This document shows positions 8,201-54,249 of a DNA stretch of 64,000 bases, one piece after another (position 1 is the first letter of the stretch; the number at the start of each line of letters is the position of its first letter). The notes under the pieces are model-generated. The model was not told where the DNA came from. It saw only the letters and a program-made list of their open reading frames with translations, and did not search any database. Position numbers and translations under genes: made by a program. The stretch spans positions 9,708,967 through 9,772,966 of the forward strand of contig NC_051091.1 in the NCBI RefSeq assembly GCF_901709675.1, given 5' to 3'. This stretch comes from Syngnathus acus (taxonomy: Eukaryota > Chordata > Actinopteri > Syngnathiformes > Syngnathidae).

Positions 8201-11017
8201 GAAAGACGAAACAAGACGAGAACAGACAAGCAACTAGAAATACAAGAAGACATAAGACGCAAACAACCCGACAGGAGTGAGGGGCAGACAGGACTTAAAT
8301 ACAAGACAGCTAACGAGAGGCAGGTAAGGGTGATCACATTGATCAGGGCACAGGAGGGGAGGGGCGAGCACAGACACGCGAACCCAAACTATGACAACAT
8401 GCACTTGCCCATCTTCAGTGTCTGGGAAATAGATGGACTACTTTGTACAATTAATTCTTAGATATCTCATAAAGTCTGGAATGCCAAGTAAGCATTATTT
8501 TGAATTCATCTAAAGCACAGGTGTCAAACTCAAGGCCCGGGGGCCGGATACGGCCCGCCACATCATTTTATGTGGCCCGCGAAGACAAATTGTGCATCAA
8601 ATTCGTGTGTCATTACTAGAATTGCAAATTGTCTTCACTTTTAATATCTTTTTGTTTAAATATTTGACCAGTTTTTACTCATCTGATTTGAAAACGAGTT
8701 ATTTGTCAGTTTGTTTTGTAGCTTTTACTGTATATAATATGAGGTGCTCATACGTTTATATGGGTTGACAGTCATAATGGCCCTCCGAAAGAAGCTATGA
8801 CTACAATGCAGCCCGCAAAAAAAATTAATTTGACACCCCTGATCTAAAGGCCCAATTTGCTTATGATTGCGTGTTTGTCGGGCCCGCCGTGCACCGAGCG
8901 ATACGGATGAGCATGACCAAACTGGACAATTAGAGAAAAGAATGAATGACCGAATGATTGTAATAGTTAATTTGATGTCAGTTTTTTTTTTTTTTTTTCC
9001 TGAGGATGGAAACGGTACCAATGAGGTCGTCTGGCGGCGACCGCCTGCATTTTACTTCATATCTGTCTGAAAAACTTTGTATTTGTTGTGAGAGTCAATA
9101 CGATACATGGTATTTTCCGATTGACCATTATCTGTGATTCAAAGTTTGAAAGGCAGCAACTACAGCAGTGGCCGATGTCATGGGTGGTCCTCTCTCACTA
9201 GAATGCAAAGGGGAAAATGCTTCTCAGTGGTTGAGGGATCAAAATCAGGATCAATGTCCTTCCACTTCTCGAAAGTTGCCTTACAGCACCTCTGGAAGGA
9301 CTTGTTGAGCTGTTGCTCCACGTAAAAAGCGCTCATACATAAAAACATGATTTGAATTTCAGTGCTTATGGGCCATAAAAACACTCAATGAAGTCGTCGG
9401 CGCGTAATAAAACCAAAAGAAAGTGCTTGTTGCAGCTGTTGCGAATCGCTGTAGTTCCCACTAAAACAATCATCCAGTACATTATGATGAGATAATAGTT
9501 CTCTTTTGTTTGCTGAATGACAAAGCTAAATTGTTTCTTGTGTATTCTAAATCTTTTTTGGTGATGTCAGAAATCCAATTTAAAGTGAAGATTTTAGGTA
9601 AGGTGTTGATGTCACCATAATAGCATTATGTGTTTACACAAACTTGGCCAGTGAAATACATTGACTGGAGCATTAACGTAGGCTTAGGCTTTCAAACTAG
9701 GGTTTAAAACTAATCTTAGGGTTTCATACTGTCATGGTTTTAGCGAGTTGTTTGACCTACATGCAGAAACCTGTCAGGAGTCCCAGATGGATGTGGAGTT
9801 TTTATTGAAGGGAGTGAGGAAGCAATAGGGGGTCCGGAATTGGAGCTGTGATGGTGGAGCGTGAGCGCTTCGGTCTGAGCAGAGTGGAGCTGGTCGGAGG
9901 TCCGTGGAGGGGGATCCAAGAGCTGGAAGGGAACAACAAAGAGTCAGAGTTGGTTAGAAACAAGGTGAAGATCGAACAGGCAGACAGAAGACTCAGGAGA
10001 CGCAACGTAAACGAGTAGGGTTGACTTGGATAATTGCTAAAGGCACAGCCGTAGTGGAGTTCACATAGGCAGGCGACGAGCCGCTGGCAGCACGCTCCTT
10101 AAAAGCCTTCCCCTAACGAGCCTGATCAGCCAGACCTGTGGGGATCAGCCACACCTGTGGGTCCTCCGCCACTCTGCTCACAGCTGCCCCCTGTGGACAA
10201 GAGAAAAACCTCCCGGACCCTGACACTTTCAAAGTAAGGTTTAAAACTAGGGTTAGGGTCTAAAGTAGGGTTTAAAACTAGGATTAGGGTTTCAAAGCAG
10301 CATTTAAAATGAGGGTTGGGGTTCCAAACTAGCATTTAAAGCTAGGGTTAGGGTTTCAAACTAGCGTTTAAAACTAGGGTTTCAAAGTAGGGTTTAAAGT
10401 TAGGGTTTCAAACTAGGGTTAATGTTTCAAATTAGGGTTTAAAGTTAGTTTTAGGGTTTCAAACTTGGGTTAGGGTTTCAAACTAGGGTTTCATAAAAGG
10501 GGTCAATGTTTTAAAGTGGGGTTTAAAGCTAGGGTTAGGGCTTCAAACTAGGGTTAGGGTTTCAAACTAACCGGCTGACTGGCGATGTTTTTCCTGGCGT
10601 CCTTTGCACATGTGCGATGTGTGTGTGTTCTTGCTGGAGAGTGTTGTGTTTATTTATTTCAGCAATGGTACACTGCCACCATGAACCTGCTGGGCACCTG
10701 GCTCACCGAACGTATGGAGCAGCAGCTGCACGTCTACCAGCTGAAGATCCTCATCAGGATCACCAAGGTGACTCGGGCCGCGGGCCAAATATGCACTGTG
10801 CGTTTGTTGCGTACTAACCTTTGTGATCCCACCCCGGCAGAAAAAGTACCGTGACTTCCGCCTGCAGGGCGTACTGGACTCGACCCTGAACAGCAAGATG
10901 TACGACACGGTGCGCAACAGGCTGACTTTGGAGGAGGCCACGGCCTCGGTGAGGGAAGGAGGCATGCAGGGCATCTCCATGAAGGACAGCGACGAAGAGG
11001 ACGAGGAGGACGACTAG
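2089..11017 (+). CDS. cadps: cadps (CAPS1), 3' part, 11 exons joined
   Basis: Calcium-dependent secretion activator 1, a cytosolic/peripheral membrane protein that primes dense-core (and some synaptic) vesicles for Ca2+-triggered exocytosis by acting on syntaxin/SNARE assembly. Exons are 2089-2245, 2331-2472, 3088-3249, 4380-4535, 4685-4853, 4983-5057, 5131-5214, 5349-5381, 5473-5580, 10663-10767 and 10841-11017. All introns are GT-AG, all phases match, and the joined 1,368 nt give 455 codons plus TAG. The part present is the C-terminal MUN/MHD1 region and tail. Landmarks recognised from family knowledge are [99 protein letters not shown] and the acidic end [11 protein letters not shown]. The C2 and PH domains lie upstream of the window. 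CADPS is preferred over CADPS2 because of the [11 protein letters not shown] stretch, the DEEDEEDD end and linkage to ptprg. Which teleost duplicate this is cannot be told. Confidence 0.95.
2331..2472 (+). CDS. cadps: cadps exon: [18 protein letters not shown] segment
   Basis: Acceptor GTAG at 2327-2330, donor GTAAGG at 2473. Phase 1 in, phase 2 out. It completes a Tyr with the previous exon and encodes [19 protein letters not shown] through ESWEPV, part of the helical MUN domain. It is separated from the previous exon by an intron of only 85 bp. Confidence 0.95.
3088..3249 (+). CDS. cadps: cadps cassette-type exon, Leu-Pro-Asn-Val repeat
   Basis: Acceptor CTGCAG at 3082-3087, donor GTGTGT at 3250. 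Phase 2 in and phase 2 out, so the exon can be skipped without a frame change. It encodes [20 protein letters not shown] and continues with a Pro-rich linker to SWMAAIYDS. The low-complexity content suggests a flexible loop inside the MUN domain rather than a folded core element. Confidence 0.93.
3675..3694 (+). repeat. poly(C) run of about 20
   Basis: Uninterrupted C run in the cadps intron between exons 3088-3249 and 4380-4535. The surrounding 3300-4370 shows no other feature. Confidence 0.85.
4380..4535 (+). CDS. cadps: cadps exon: [20 protein letters not shown] segment
   Basis: Acceptor GGCAG at 4375-4379, donor GTAAGT at 4536. Phase 2 in and out. It encodes [12 protein letters not shown], then [19 protein letters not shown] and ends MIENCVK. 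This is one of the most conserved parts of the CAPS family. Confidence 0.95.
4685..4853 (+). CDS. cadps: cadps exon: [10 protein letters not shown] segment
   Basis: Acceptor ACAG at 4681-4684; donor GTAATT at 4854 lies in an A-rich/T-rich setting. Phase 2 in, phase 0 out. It encodes [36 protein letters not shown] and [13 protein letters not shown]. The last seven residues are Lys-rich and differ from the mammalian sequence I recall. The donor follows directly, so the exact 3' edge needs transcript support. Confidence 0.9.
4983..5057 (+). CDS. cadps: cadps exon: [13 protein letters not shown] segment
   Basis: Acceptor CTGCAG at 4977-4982, donor GTGCCA at 5058. Phase 0 at both ends, 25 codons: [13 protein letters not shown] followed by [12 protein letters not shown]. 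It matches the CAPS family IDELIEETVKEMI helix. Confidence 0.93.
5131..5214 (+). CDS. cadps: cadps exon: [16 protein letters not shown] segment
   Basis: Acceptor CTTAG ending at 5130, donor GTGAGA at 5215. Phase 0 at both ends, 28 codons, [20 protein letters not shown] then FSSFLSFT, almost invariant in the family. Confidence 0.96.
5349..5381 (+). CDS. cadps: cadps 33-nt exon ([11 protein letters not shown])
   Basis: Acceptor TTTTCAG at 5342-5348, donor GTAAGT at 5382. Phase 0 at both ends. It is an 11-codon exon whose product continues directly into KPGMDVAD of the next exon, as in other CAPS proteins. Confidence 0.94.
5473..5580 (+). CDS. cadps: cadps exon: [19 protein letters not shown]
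   Basis: Acceptor TTGCAG at 5467-5472, donor GTAAGT at 5581. Phase 0 at both ends, 36 codons ending [11 protein letters not shown]. The intron that follows is 5.1 kb, the largest seen in this gene here, and is full of repeats. Confidence 0.96.
5802..5885 (+). repeat. poly(A), poly(C), poly(A) tract
   Basis: Runs of about 17 A, then about 14 C, then 10 A, separated by a short spacer, in the cadps intron after exon 5473-5580. Such runs are prone to assembly error. Confidence 0.7.
6470..6513 (+). repeat. (CCAT)n microsatellite
   Basis: About ten perfect CCAT units inside the 5.1 kb cadps intron. Confidence 0.9.
8089..8396 (-). mobile_element. LTR-like repeat, TGTCAT...ATGACA
   Basis: Bounded by TGTCAT and ATGACA. 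Read on the - strand it has a TATA-like TGTATTTAAG about 100 nt from the start and CAATAAA near the end, an order typical of an LTR promoter and poly(A) signal. No flanking duplication found and no internal retroelement genes, so at most a solo LTR or short non-autonomous element. Confidence 0.4.
8516..8841. mobile_element. hAT-like non-autonomous element
   Basis: It begins CACAGGTGTCAAAC and ends with the complement of CAGGGGTGTCAAAT (two mismatches). It is flanked by an exact 8-bp target duplication, ATCTAAAG, at 8508-8515 and 8842-8849. An 8-bp duplication with CAG...CTG-type ends is characteristic of hAT elements. No coding capacity. It lies in the 5.1 kb cadps intron. Confidence 0.75.
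9690..10575 (+). repeat. degenerate AGGGTTTCAAACTAGGGTTA minisatellite (split)
   Basis: Units of about 12-22 bp built from TTAGGGTTTCAAACTAGGG and TTTAAAACTAGGG repeat irregularly at 9690-9729 and 10226-10575. The TTAGGG motif recalls the vertebrate telomere repeat, but the units are longer and diverged. It ends about 90 bp before the exon at 10663. Confidence 0.7.
9730..10225 (-). mobile_element. second LTR-like repeat, TGTCA...TGACA
   Basis: Starts TGTCATGG, ends CCTGACA. On the - strand it has CCTTTTAAGGAGCG (TATA-like) and CAATAAA near the far end, the same plan as 8089-8396. It splits the telomere-motif-like minisatellite into 9690-9729 and 10226-10575, so it inserted after that array formed. 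Clear target duplications were not seen. Confidence 0.4.
10663..10767 (+). CDS. cadps: cadps exon: [18 protein letters not shown]
   Basis: Acceptor TTTCAG at 10657-10662, donor GTGACT at 10768. Phase 0 at both ends, 35 codons, continuing to [15 protein letters not shown]. It joins ..ERLFD to QWY exactly as in other vertebrate CAPS proteins, which confirms that the 5.1 kb repeat-rich stretch is intron. Confidence 0.96.
10841..11017 (+). CDS. cadps: cadps terminal coding exon
   Basis: Acceptor CGGCAG at 10835-10840; stop TAG at 11015-11017. It encodes [36 protein letters not shown], then the acidic tail [13 protein letters not shown]. The C-terminal region of CAPS1 is known to contribute to dense-core vesicle binding. 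The acidic end is the CADPS form, not the shorter CADPS2 end. Confidence 0.97.
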   Translation, partial: KKYRDFRLQGVLDSTLNSKMYDTVRNRLTLEEATASVREGGMQGISMKDSDEEDEEDD

Positions 11018-11419
11018 AGGGGCACGCACCCAACCCCCTCCCTGCCCTCTTAATCACACTTTTGACTTTAGCCTGGTTAACCGATGCATGTACCAACTCA
11101 GATAGCCACTCTAGGACCTCGTTGTCAGCTCGATTTGCCTATGAAGGAACTATAAACTAATAATAATGAAAAAAAAAATAGTGCTTATATTGAGGAAACA
11201 CAATAAAAAAAAATAACCATTGATTGGCAGTTTAGCTGTGTCATAATAAAGATAGCACCGATTCATTTCTAAATTCATTTCTGTGTTACTAAGCAATATG
11301 GAGAAGCATTTGAGTGAGATTAAATAGTGTGTGTCCCCCCTGTCCAATGCAAACTATGTACGTAAATGGCGCTTCTTTGTCGTACTCTCCATTCATTCAT
11401 GGTACATTGTCGTAACAAT

Positions 11420-11421
<2 letters not shown>

Positions 11422-11460
<39 letters not shown>
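11422..11460 (+). repeat. (GT)n microsatellite in cadps 3'UTR
   Basis: About 19-20 GT units on the mRNA-sense strand, about 400 nt after the stop codon. Confidence 0.9.
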
Positions 11461-11461
<1 letters not shown>

Positions 11462-12061
11462 AGCCTTTTCTTTGTCTGTTTTCAAGTGAACGCCAACTTG
11501 CTTCGAGAGTGACGAGAATCCTCTGTTTTTTGTTGACGGCCTCCGTCTTAGATACACTTTGACCTTCGACCTTCAGCCTCAGCACGAGGGGATTCTAGAG
11601 ATGCAATACTCTCCATTCTCGCTCCATTTTGATAACTCGGGAGATTCTATTTTTATTTCCACATTCAACGAGAAAAAAAAAAAAGAAAACAGGTTCTATA
11701 TTAATTGAGTTGCACTTTTACAGAGAAAAGAGTAAAACTGATTTTAATTTTTTTTATGAATGACAAAAAAAATGGTCTGTCTTTGTTGTGTATCTGTGTG
11801 GAATGAGATGTCTGGCTTGGGTCTCACTGTTGTTCTGTATATATGATATAAATATATATATAAATATAAAATGCTGTACATTGCATTCTGAGCCATCGCT
11901 GCATGCTTGTGGGTTCCAACCCTTCCCAAACACTTTTTTTCTCCCTATCTCTCCACTTTCCCGTGTCATTTAGCTGGTGGATTCATTCTTGCTTTTTCTT
12001 TTGTCTTTTCTTTTGCCTTCTGAACGCCAACGGTTGTAATATGCAAGAGCTGTGGCCTATG

Positions 12062-12067
12062 AATAAA
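12062..12067 (+). terminator. cadps: likely cadps poly(A) signal AATAAA
   Basis: Canonical hexamer about 1.05 kb after the stop codon, followed by TACTGTACATGTGT and T-rich sequence, as expected of a cleavage/polyadenylation region. Confidence 0.45.
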
Positions 12068-12090
12068 AATTACTGTACATGTGTCACCTA

Positions 12091-13187
12091 CGCCTGCTTA
12101 TTTGATAAATACATTTTTGCTGAGAGAGCCATGAACGCCACATATAAATAAAATTAAATGTAACCAGACAATATGCATACACGAACGAGTAAATATGTGC
12201 TTTAAGTGTAAGAACACTAACATAAAATACAATATGCCTCTTAATTCTTTTTAATAATGTTATGCTATTGCTAAACACTGATGAACAAGAACTACTTACC
12301 GTTACTGCATTTTTTTGGTGCTGCATGGCTTTGCTGATGGCTTAGGTTTGTCTTAATATTCTTTAGTTGAGAAAGACTGTTCACATGCGACCCCTGATGT
12401 ATTTTTTTTTTTTTTTTAGAAAAGAAATTACCATGTATATATGACAGAGGTTACAGCAATCTTTGTGTGTTTTACGTCTATTGAATTACTTTAAAATATG
12501 ATCTCCTTTAGCAAACAGGTCAATAAAATATAAATAAAGAAATGCAGTTAGAATGAGGAATGTGAAGAGTAATTGTTGCTCAGTTAAATTTGATCTGTAC
12601 TGAACAAATTTCAAAGGTTTTACTTCATAATCCTACAAAAAAAAAAAAGAAAGGAACATTTGGAATATTACCATTACGAAAAGAACATGTCTGGTCCAAA
12701 GAAACAACCATAAAAAGTGGTCTTTTGGTTCAAATGAAAAAAGCCAGAAAGCAGCTAAAGTGTGGGCCATTTAATGTTTCATATATTTAAGAAGGCTGAG
12801 TCACAGTAGACAAGGTAAACCAACAATAGTGATCGACAGAACCAAAAAAGTGCCAAAGCGAAAAATCATTAACATAACTCATCCATTAAGACATTCAATC
12901 GATGTGCAACTAAAATAAAAAAACAAGCAGAGAAAGGTGATGGATAGAAAGAGTGCTGAATGTCTTCATCATTCTAAAAGGGTTGTGAGACAGTAGAGGT
13001 CCTTTAGCAACTGCTGAGGTTACCTGTTGACTCAAGTGGCAAAAAAACGTTTTATTTCCACTGGAGACAAAACACAATTCACAGGGAAGTAGATTAAAAA
13101 ACAAAAACAAAACAAAATCTGAGCGCCAACCTCAAACCAGTAAAAAGTACAACAGCTTCACAATCCTCATGCATTTCTTAACAACCT
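12091..13187. other. intergenic space between convergent 3' ends
   Basis: No coding exon, RNA gene or recognisable transposon was seen. The sequence is A/T-rich with several A and T homopolymers. Either gene's 3'UTR could extend into it. No fezf2 (zinc-finger) coding sequence is present, although human has FEZF2 between the two orthologues. Confidence 0.5.
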
Positions 13188-14021
13188 TTTATTTTGTATA
13201 TTAATCTGCATATAGTCGAGGAAATGTATCTGCACTTTGACAATTGAAACTTATTTTTTTTTACTTTTTTTTTGTTAGTTTTTGGCTGATCAGCGTCCCT
13301 TTGTTGAAATGTTTCACAATAATAACATTTGGCAAAGCTGTGTGAACATGATCCAAACCCACAGCACTAAAACAGCCAGTCCACAAATAGGCAAAGAGTG
13401 ATTGGCTATTAAGGATATAATATATAGAGATATATATTACAAAACAGTATAACAATATAAATCCCTGTAAAAAGCAATAAATGTTCACATTGGATGCCAT
13501 GACGAGCAAAAGAAGCCATTTTGTTTAGTTTACGAGAGCTATTGATGTGGATGGGGAAGTGTCGGCACACGAAGAGTCATGTGACCTGCGGTCTCAAAGT
13601 TTGATGACACACAGGTTCCAAAATGGACGTCGGGATGTCCTCCTTCGTCGCTTTGACATTTCAGCGGTGCGCTCGGGTCCGAGTTGAACGTGCGACGTCC
13701 TTGGGTAAAGTTGGGCAGTAACACTGATAGTTGAGTGCAAAGTGGACAAGAGCTGCTTGTTTTTTCTCTCTCTCTCATTTCTTCCATACGTTAACGGGAT
13801 ACAAACTCAGCGGGATTTGAGGATGAGAAATGATTAAAAAAAAAAAAAAAAGTGAGGGGAGGGGGGCAAAAACAATAAATATCCCAAAATGTTTGTCAGT
13901 ATAAAAAGTAATAGTAAGTTTTTTTTTCAATTATTTAATCAATAGTCTGGCAAAAAAGGCCTCTCAGGGGGGGAGAAGGAGAAGAAGTTCTTGTAGAAAT
14001 GAAGTGCCTGGACGCTGCTCC
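13188..14021 (-). other. ptprg: ptprg 3' untranslated region (extent inferred)
   Basis: It is downstream of the ptprg stop (14022-14024) on the - strand. On that strand AATAAA occurs at 13188-13193 and again at 13051-13056, so the minimal 3'UTR would be about 0.83 kb. Contents are A/T-rich with short homopolymers. A/T-richness makes hexamers common, so the end is uncertain. Confidence 0.45.
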
Positions 14022-50718
<36,697 letters not shown>

Positions 50719-51683
50719 CTACGGAAACACAAACATCAAGAGCTTATGAAAACTGCTGATATAGTCGGCTCAATCTATCTTTGTTGAAGGATGTCGGGTG
50801 ACACTGCATTTCAAACGACACAGCAATCTTCCTGCAAATAGACAGCTAGGTTTTCAATATGCCCTTAAAATAGCTTGCGGAAAGTAGAACAACGTCATTT
50901 CTTTTACTATATCGTCCTTCAATGAGACAAAAAAAAGGTATTAAAGTCGTCATCTTCAAGCAGCCCTTGTGTTATTTTCCTACAGGACCACACCTAGTTC
51001 AAGCAAACACAGAATAGACAATTGCGCAAACTAAGAGAAAAGACTCCACTTAAACAATTCAGTGAGTACAGCAAACTAACTTCCTGCAGAATCCCCATCG
51101 GCTGTCTGCTCTTTTAATCCTCTATCCCCTACAGTGGCACTTTTACAAAGAAATAATCCAAAACCGACAGGGGTCCCCTTGATCTCTTCTCGGATACAAT
51201 GGGCCAATGCAACAATAAAAGCTGAAGGATCAGGGGAACAAGGAAGCATGCGCGGATTGTAACTTTTTCTGGGTTAACACAATATTCATGATCCCATTCC
51301 CTACAGATATAGGGCAACTTTGCAGCTGTCTTGTGAAAAAGACATCAGAATCCCTCTCGATCCAGAATGGATTTACTTCTTACTAAGTATAAACACCTTA
51401 CAGCCAGCGACCTTGTCCTTGAGTCTCCCGAAACAACGGCATGATCCAGGATTATTTGGGAATTATCAATTGTTTAACCGACCAGAACAATCCCACCCAT
51501 TCCAATGTTGTTCTCACGCATAACAGGAACAATCTAATTCTTTTCCAATTACCCTCATCCTGGGTTGGAGAATGAGAAAAAAAGAAATTATTGTAATTAA
51601 AGCAGGGGGCACGGGTTGTGTGTGTGGCTACAAAACCTTGGGCAAAGCAAAAAATACAGGCTGAATTTTTATTGTTGAATTTT

Positions 51684-51955
51684 AAAGGGGAACTCAACCC
51701 CCGAAATGTCTTTACAATAATGTGTTGTCTGTGGCCTCACTAATCTGAACACGGCATTCTATTTAATACTGTGTTTGTGGAATATGAGTTAAGAAGCATA
51801 ATTGATATGTTTTTAATCCATCTCAGGGGGCGGCCATTTTGCCACTTGCCGTCGACTGAAAATGACATCACAGTTCCCAGGTATCAGGTCGCAACCAATC
51901 ACGGCTCAGCTTCAAAAAACACACGAGCTGTGATTGGATGTCAAATTAAGGTTTG
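51684..51955 (+). repeat. dispersed fish repeat (GGGGCGGCCATTTTGCCACTTGC), copy 1
   Basis: AAAGGGGAACTCAACCCCCG at the start, then CATCTCAGGGGGCGGCCATT and TGCCACTTGCCGTCGACTG, then an inverted AACCAATCACGGCT/AGCTGTGATTGG pair. It shares its order of blocks with 54250-54490. Confidence 0.6.
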
Positions 51956-52042
51956 ACTCATTTGCTGCACTGGTTTGTTTCCCTCAGTATAACCCAGTAA
52001 GCTTTATATTTGGAAATTTCCCAAAATAGACCTATTAATATT

Positions 52043-52085
52043 AAGCGACTGTGCTTTATAATCCGGTGCACCTTACAGTCCCAAA
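52043..52085. repeat. possible decayed MITE end
   Basis: GTGCTTTATAATCCGGTGCACCTTACAGTCC-like sequence resembles the inner end blocks of the TA-type family at 57451-57866, but without matching termini. Confidence 0.3.
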
Positions 52086-52929
52086 AATATAATATATTTA
52101 CATGACAGTAGTAAAACATTAGGATGAAGTCTGGACAATCCTTATCGCTAAGGTTTGAAATGTCAATCTTATTAAAAAGGTTTAGATGTCCTGATAAAAA
52201 TGGGAAGAGCCTATCATCATGTATACCTGGAAAATTCTGGTTAGGCCAGCACAAAATAAACCATGCCTGCATTAGTGACAAGGATTACATTTGTTATTCA
52301 TGGATTTATAGAAAATGATATGACTGTACCAATACAAGAGTCAAAGCTCCAGCAGCCCATAAAACAGCAGAGCTCATTTCAATTTTATACTAAAGGTAAG
52401 AAAAAGCTGCTTACCAAACATATTTATACGTGATGGATTTATAGAAAACAGATTGAATGTTAATTTTAATTGAAGTTCTCTAAGAAAATACTTCTGTGTT
52501 CTGACATAGCAGAAAAGCTCATTTTTAACAAGTTTTTCACTGAAAAAGTCAATATCACACAGACATCACAACAATTCTCAAGGAAAAGCAGAACATTAGC
52601 TTTCATATTTTGGACTTCATTTTTCTAGGCCAAGTACCGACGCCAATCGAACTTAAACGAGATTGCTTCACAGTTATATACCGGTATTGGTTATAGAAAC
52701 AGTTAACATTTGAGTTGTCCCATTCTTCCATCTGAGTTATGTATCAAGGACAGACAAAAAAGGCATATCAAAAGTCAAAATTCTCTTTGGCTGTCTGAAC
52801 TATAATGCCTCCGGTCGCTTTGAACATGCATAGTTTTCTGAGCCAACAAAGTGTTGTTCTGAGCTGCAAGAACAAAAAGACTCTTCTATTACTTGTCTAT
52901 TTTTCCCCATTCAACAGTGATGAAAAAAT

Positions 52930-53210
52930 TAGATCTATGAGAGATAAAGCACTGACAGACATATTTGAGAACAGATAGGTCAGGCTAAAAAAAAGATATA
53001 CACGGTAAAAACAACAAATAAATAGGCTTAATTACAACAAAAAGAAAGTGATAAACCCTCCCCAAAAAAAAAAGAATAAATAAGATCTACAAGAGATAAA
53101 AAAAAAAAAAGACTGACATATTTGAGAACAGATAGGTCAGGCTAAAAAAATATATATATACACACGGTAAAATCGACAAATAAATAGACTTAATTAGAGC
53201 TAAAAGAAAA
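52930..53210 (+). repeat. local tandem duplication, about 125 bp x 2
   Basis: 52930-53050 and 53083-53210 both read AGATCTA..AGAGATAAA, GACATATTTGAGAACAGATA, GGTCAGGCTAAAAAAA, ACACGGTAAAA, CAAATAAATAG.CTTAATTA. The copies differ by substitutions and A-run lengths. Confidence 0.75.
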
Positions 53211-53989
53211 TTTGATTCTGGACATTGTTGTCACAGATTCAAGTATAATACGAAAGAAGAGTAATCATTCCTTTAATTTGCTATCCAAACACACATTAGA
53301 TCCCGATGAGATAATTTTGCTTTCAAGACGCGAAAGGGGCGTGCAGCACAACATTCAGATAACAGAAGGCTGCAATGCGCTCAATTCATCTATCTCTTTG
53401 CAATCCATCAGCACGGCTACAATAAACCCTGTGGCCATATCACTCTCTGAGGCTACCATGAGAAAATTTTTACATAATGTAATTTAACAACCAGATTTTT
53501 TTTTCCCCTAACACCTCATCTTGGCTAGCATCCTAATACATCAGCATGGAGATCAGATGACACATGGTCTGATTTAACACTTGTATGAACACATCATATT
53601 GATTAAATATGTAAACAACCACTATCATCAAGTTATTTATTCAGATGCTCACAGTCACAGGTAACTCTTGGTGACATTTTTTTTTTTTTAAGCGGATTAT
53701 GATTTAATGGTTTGAATCCAAAAGTAGAATGTGTTTATCCGTGAGCGTTGAGAGCAAACTAATCCATATTGTCTGTGTTACACCAACACAAAGCCATTGA
53801 ATATGGAATGTGTCAAATAAAAATACGATATATGAAAAACACAATAAAATACACTGGAACAAATACTGCATTTGTGTGTGTGGATTAGTTTAAAACAAAA
53901 GATGTGTGCTTATTTTTGATTCTGGTTTGTTTCAGTGGTGAACTGAACTAGATCGTTCTTGCTGGTCTATTGGAGCCTCAAACTACGTA

Positions 53990-54235
53990 TACTGTATTTT
54001 CCGCACGATAAGGCGCACCGGATTATAAAGCGCACCTTCAGTGAATGGCCCATTTTAAAACTTTGTCCATATATAAGATATATACATTTGGCCCGCGGGC
54101 CGGACTTTGGACACACCTGCTGTAGTGGCTCAATATTGGTCCATATGTAAGGCGCACCTGATTATAAGGCGCACTGTCGGCTTTTGAGAAAATTTGACTT
54201 TTTTAGGTGCGCCTTATAGTGCGGAAAATACAGTA
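53990..54235 (+). mobile_element. palindromic TA-type MITE, copy C
   Basis: Same family and orientation. The ends are TACTGTATTTTCCGCAC and GTGCGGAAAATACAGTA: the same change at both ends keeps the inverted repeat intact. It lies in the 5' ptprg intron region. Confidence 0.8.
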
Positions 54236-54249
54236 ATCGTCACAAAAGC

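Larger units (their letters stand above)
5886..10662. other. rest of large cadps intron
   Basis: Between recognised repeats nothing coding was identified. A 68-codon ORF at 9178-9384 (- strand) resembles no family I know. The intron is the main repeat reservoir of the cadps part. Confidence 0.6.
11018..12090 (+). other. cadps: cadps 3' untranslated region (extent inferred)
   Basis: It follows the TAG stop and is A/T-rich. It contains a (GT)n tract at 11422-11460 and a Pumilio-type octamer TGTATATA at 11836-11843. AATAAA hexamers lie at 11202-11207, 11245-11250 and 12062-12067; the last is followed by a GT/T-rich stretch and is the most likely main cleavage signal. Another AATAAA lies at 12147-12152. 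The 3' end was not confirmed by transcript data. Confidence 0.55.

Noticed and set aside
9178-9384. 68-codon ORF on the - strand as a possible retrocopy
   Set aside because: No family recognised, and no poly(A) tail or duplication to support a retrocopy.
51958-52281. KAYWVIL motif as the missing ptprg exon ending in WAYSG
   Set aside because: No donor after the motif, wrong residues, and no acceptor in a matching phase.
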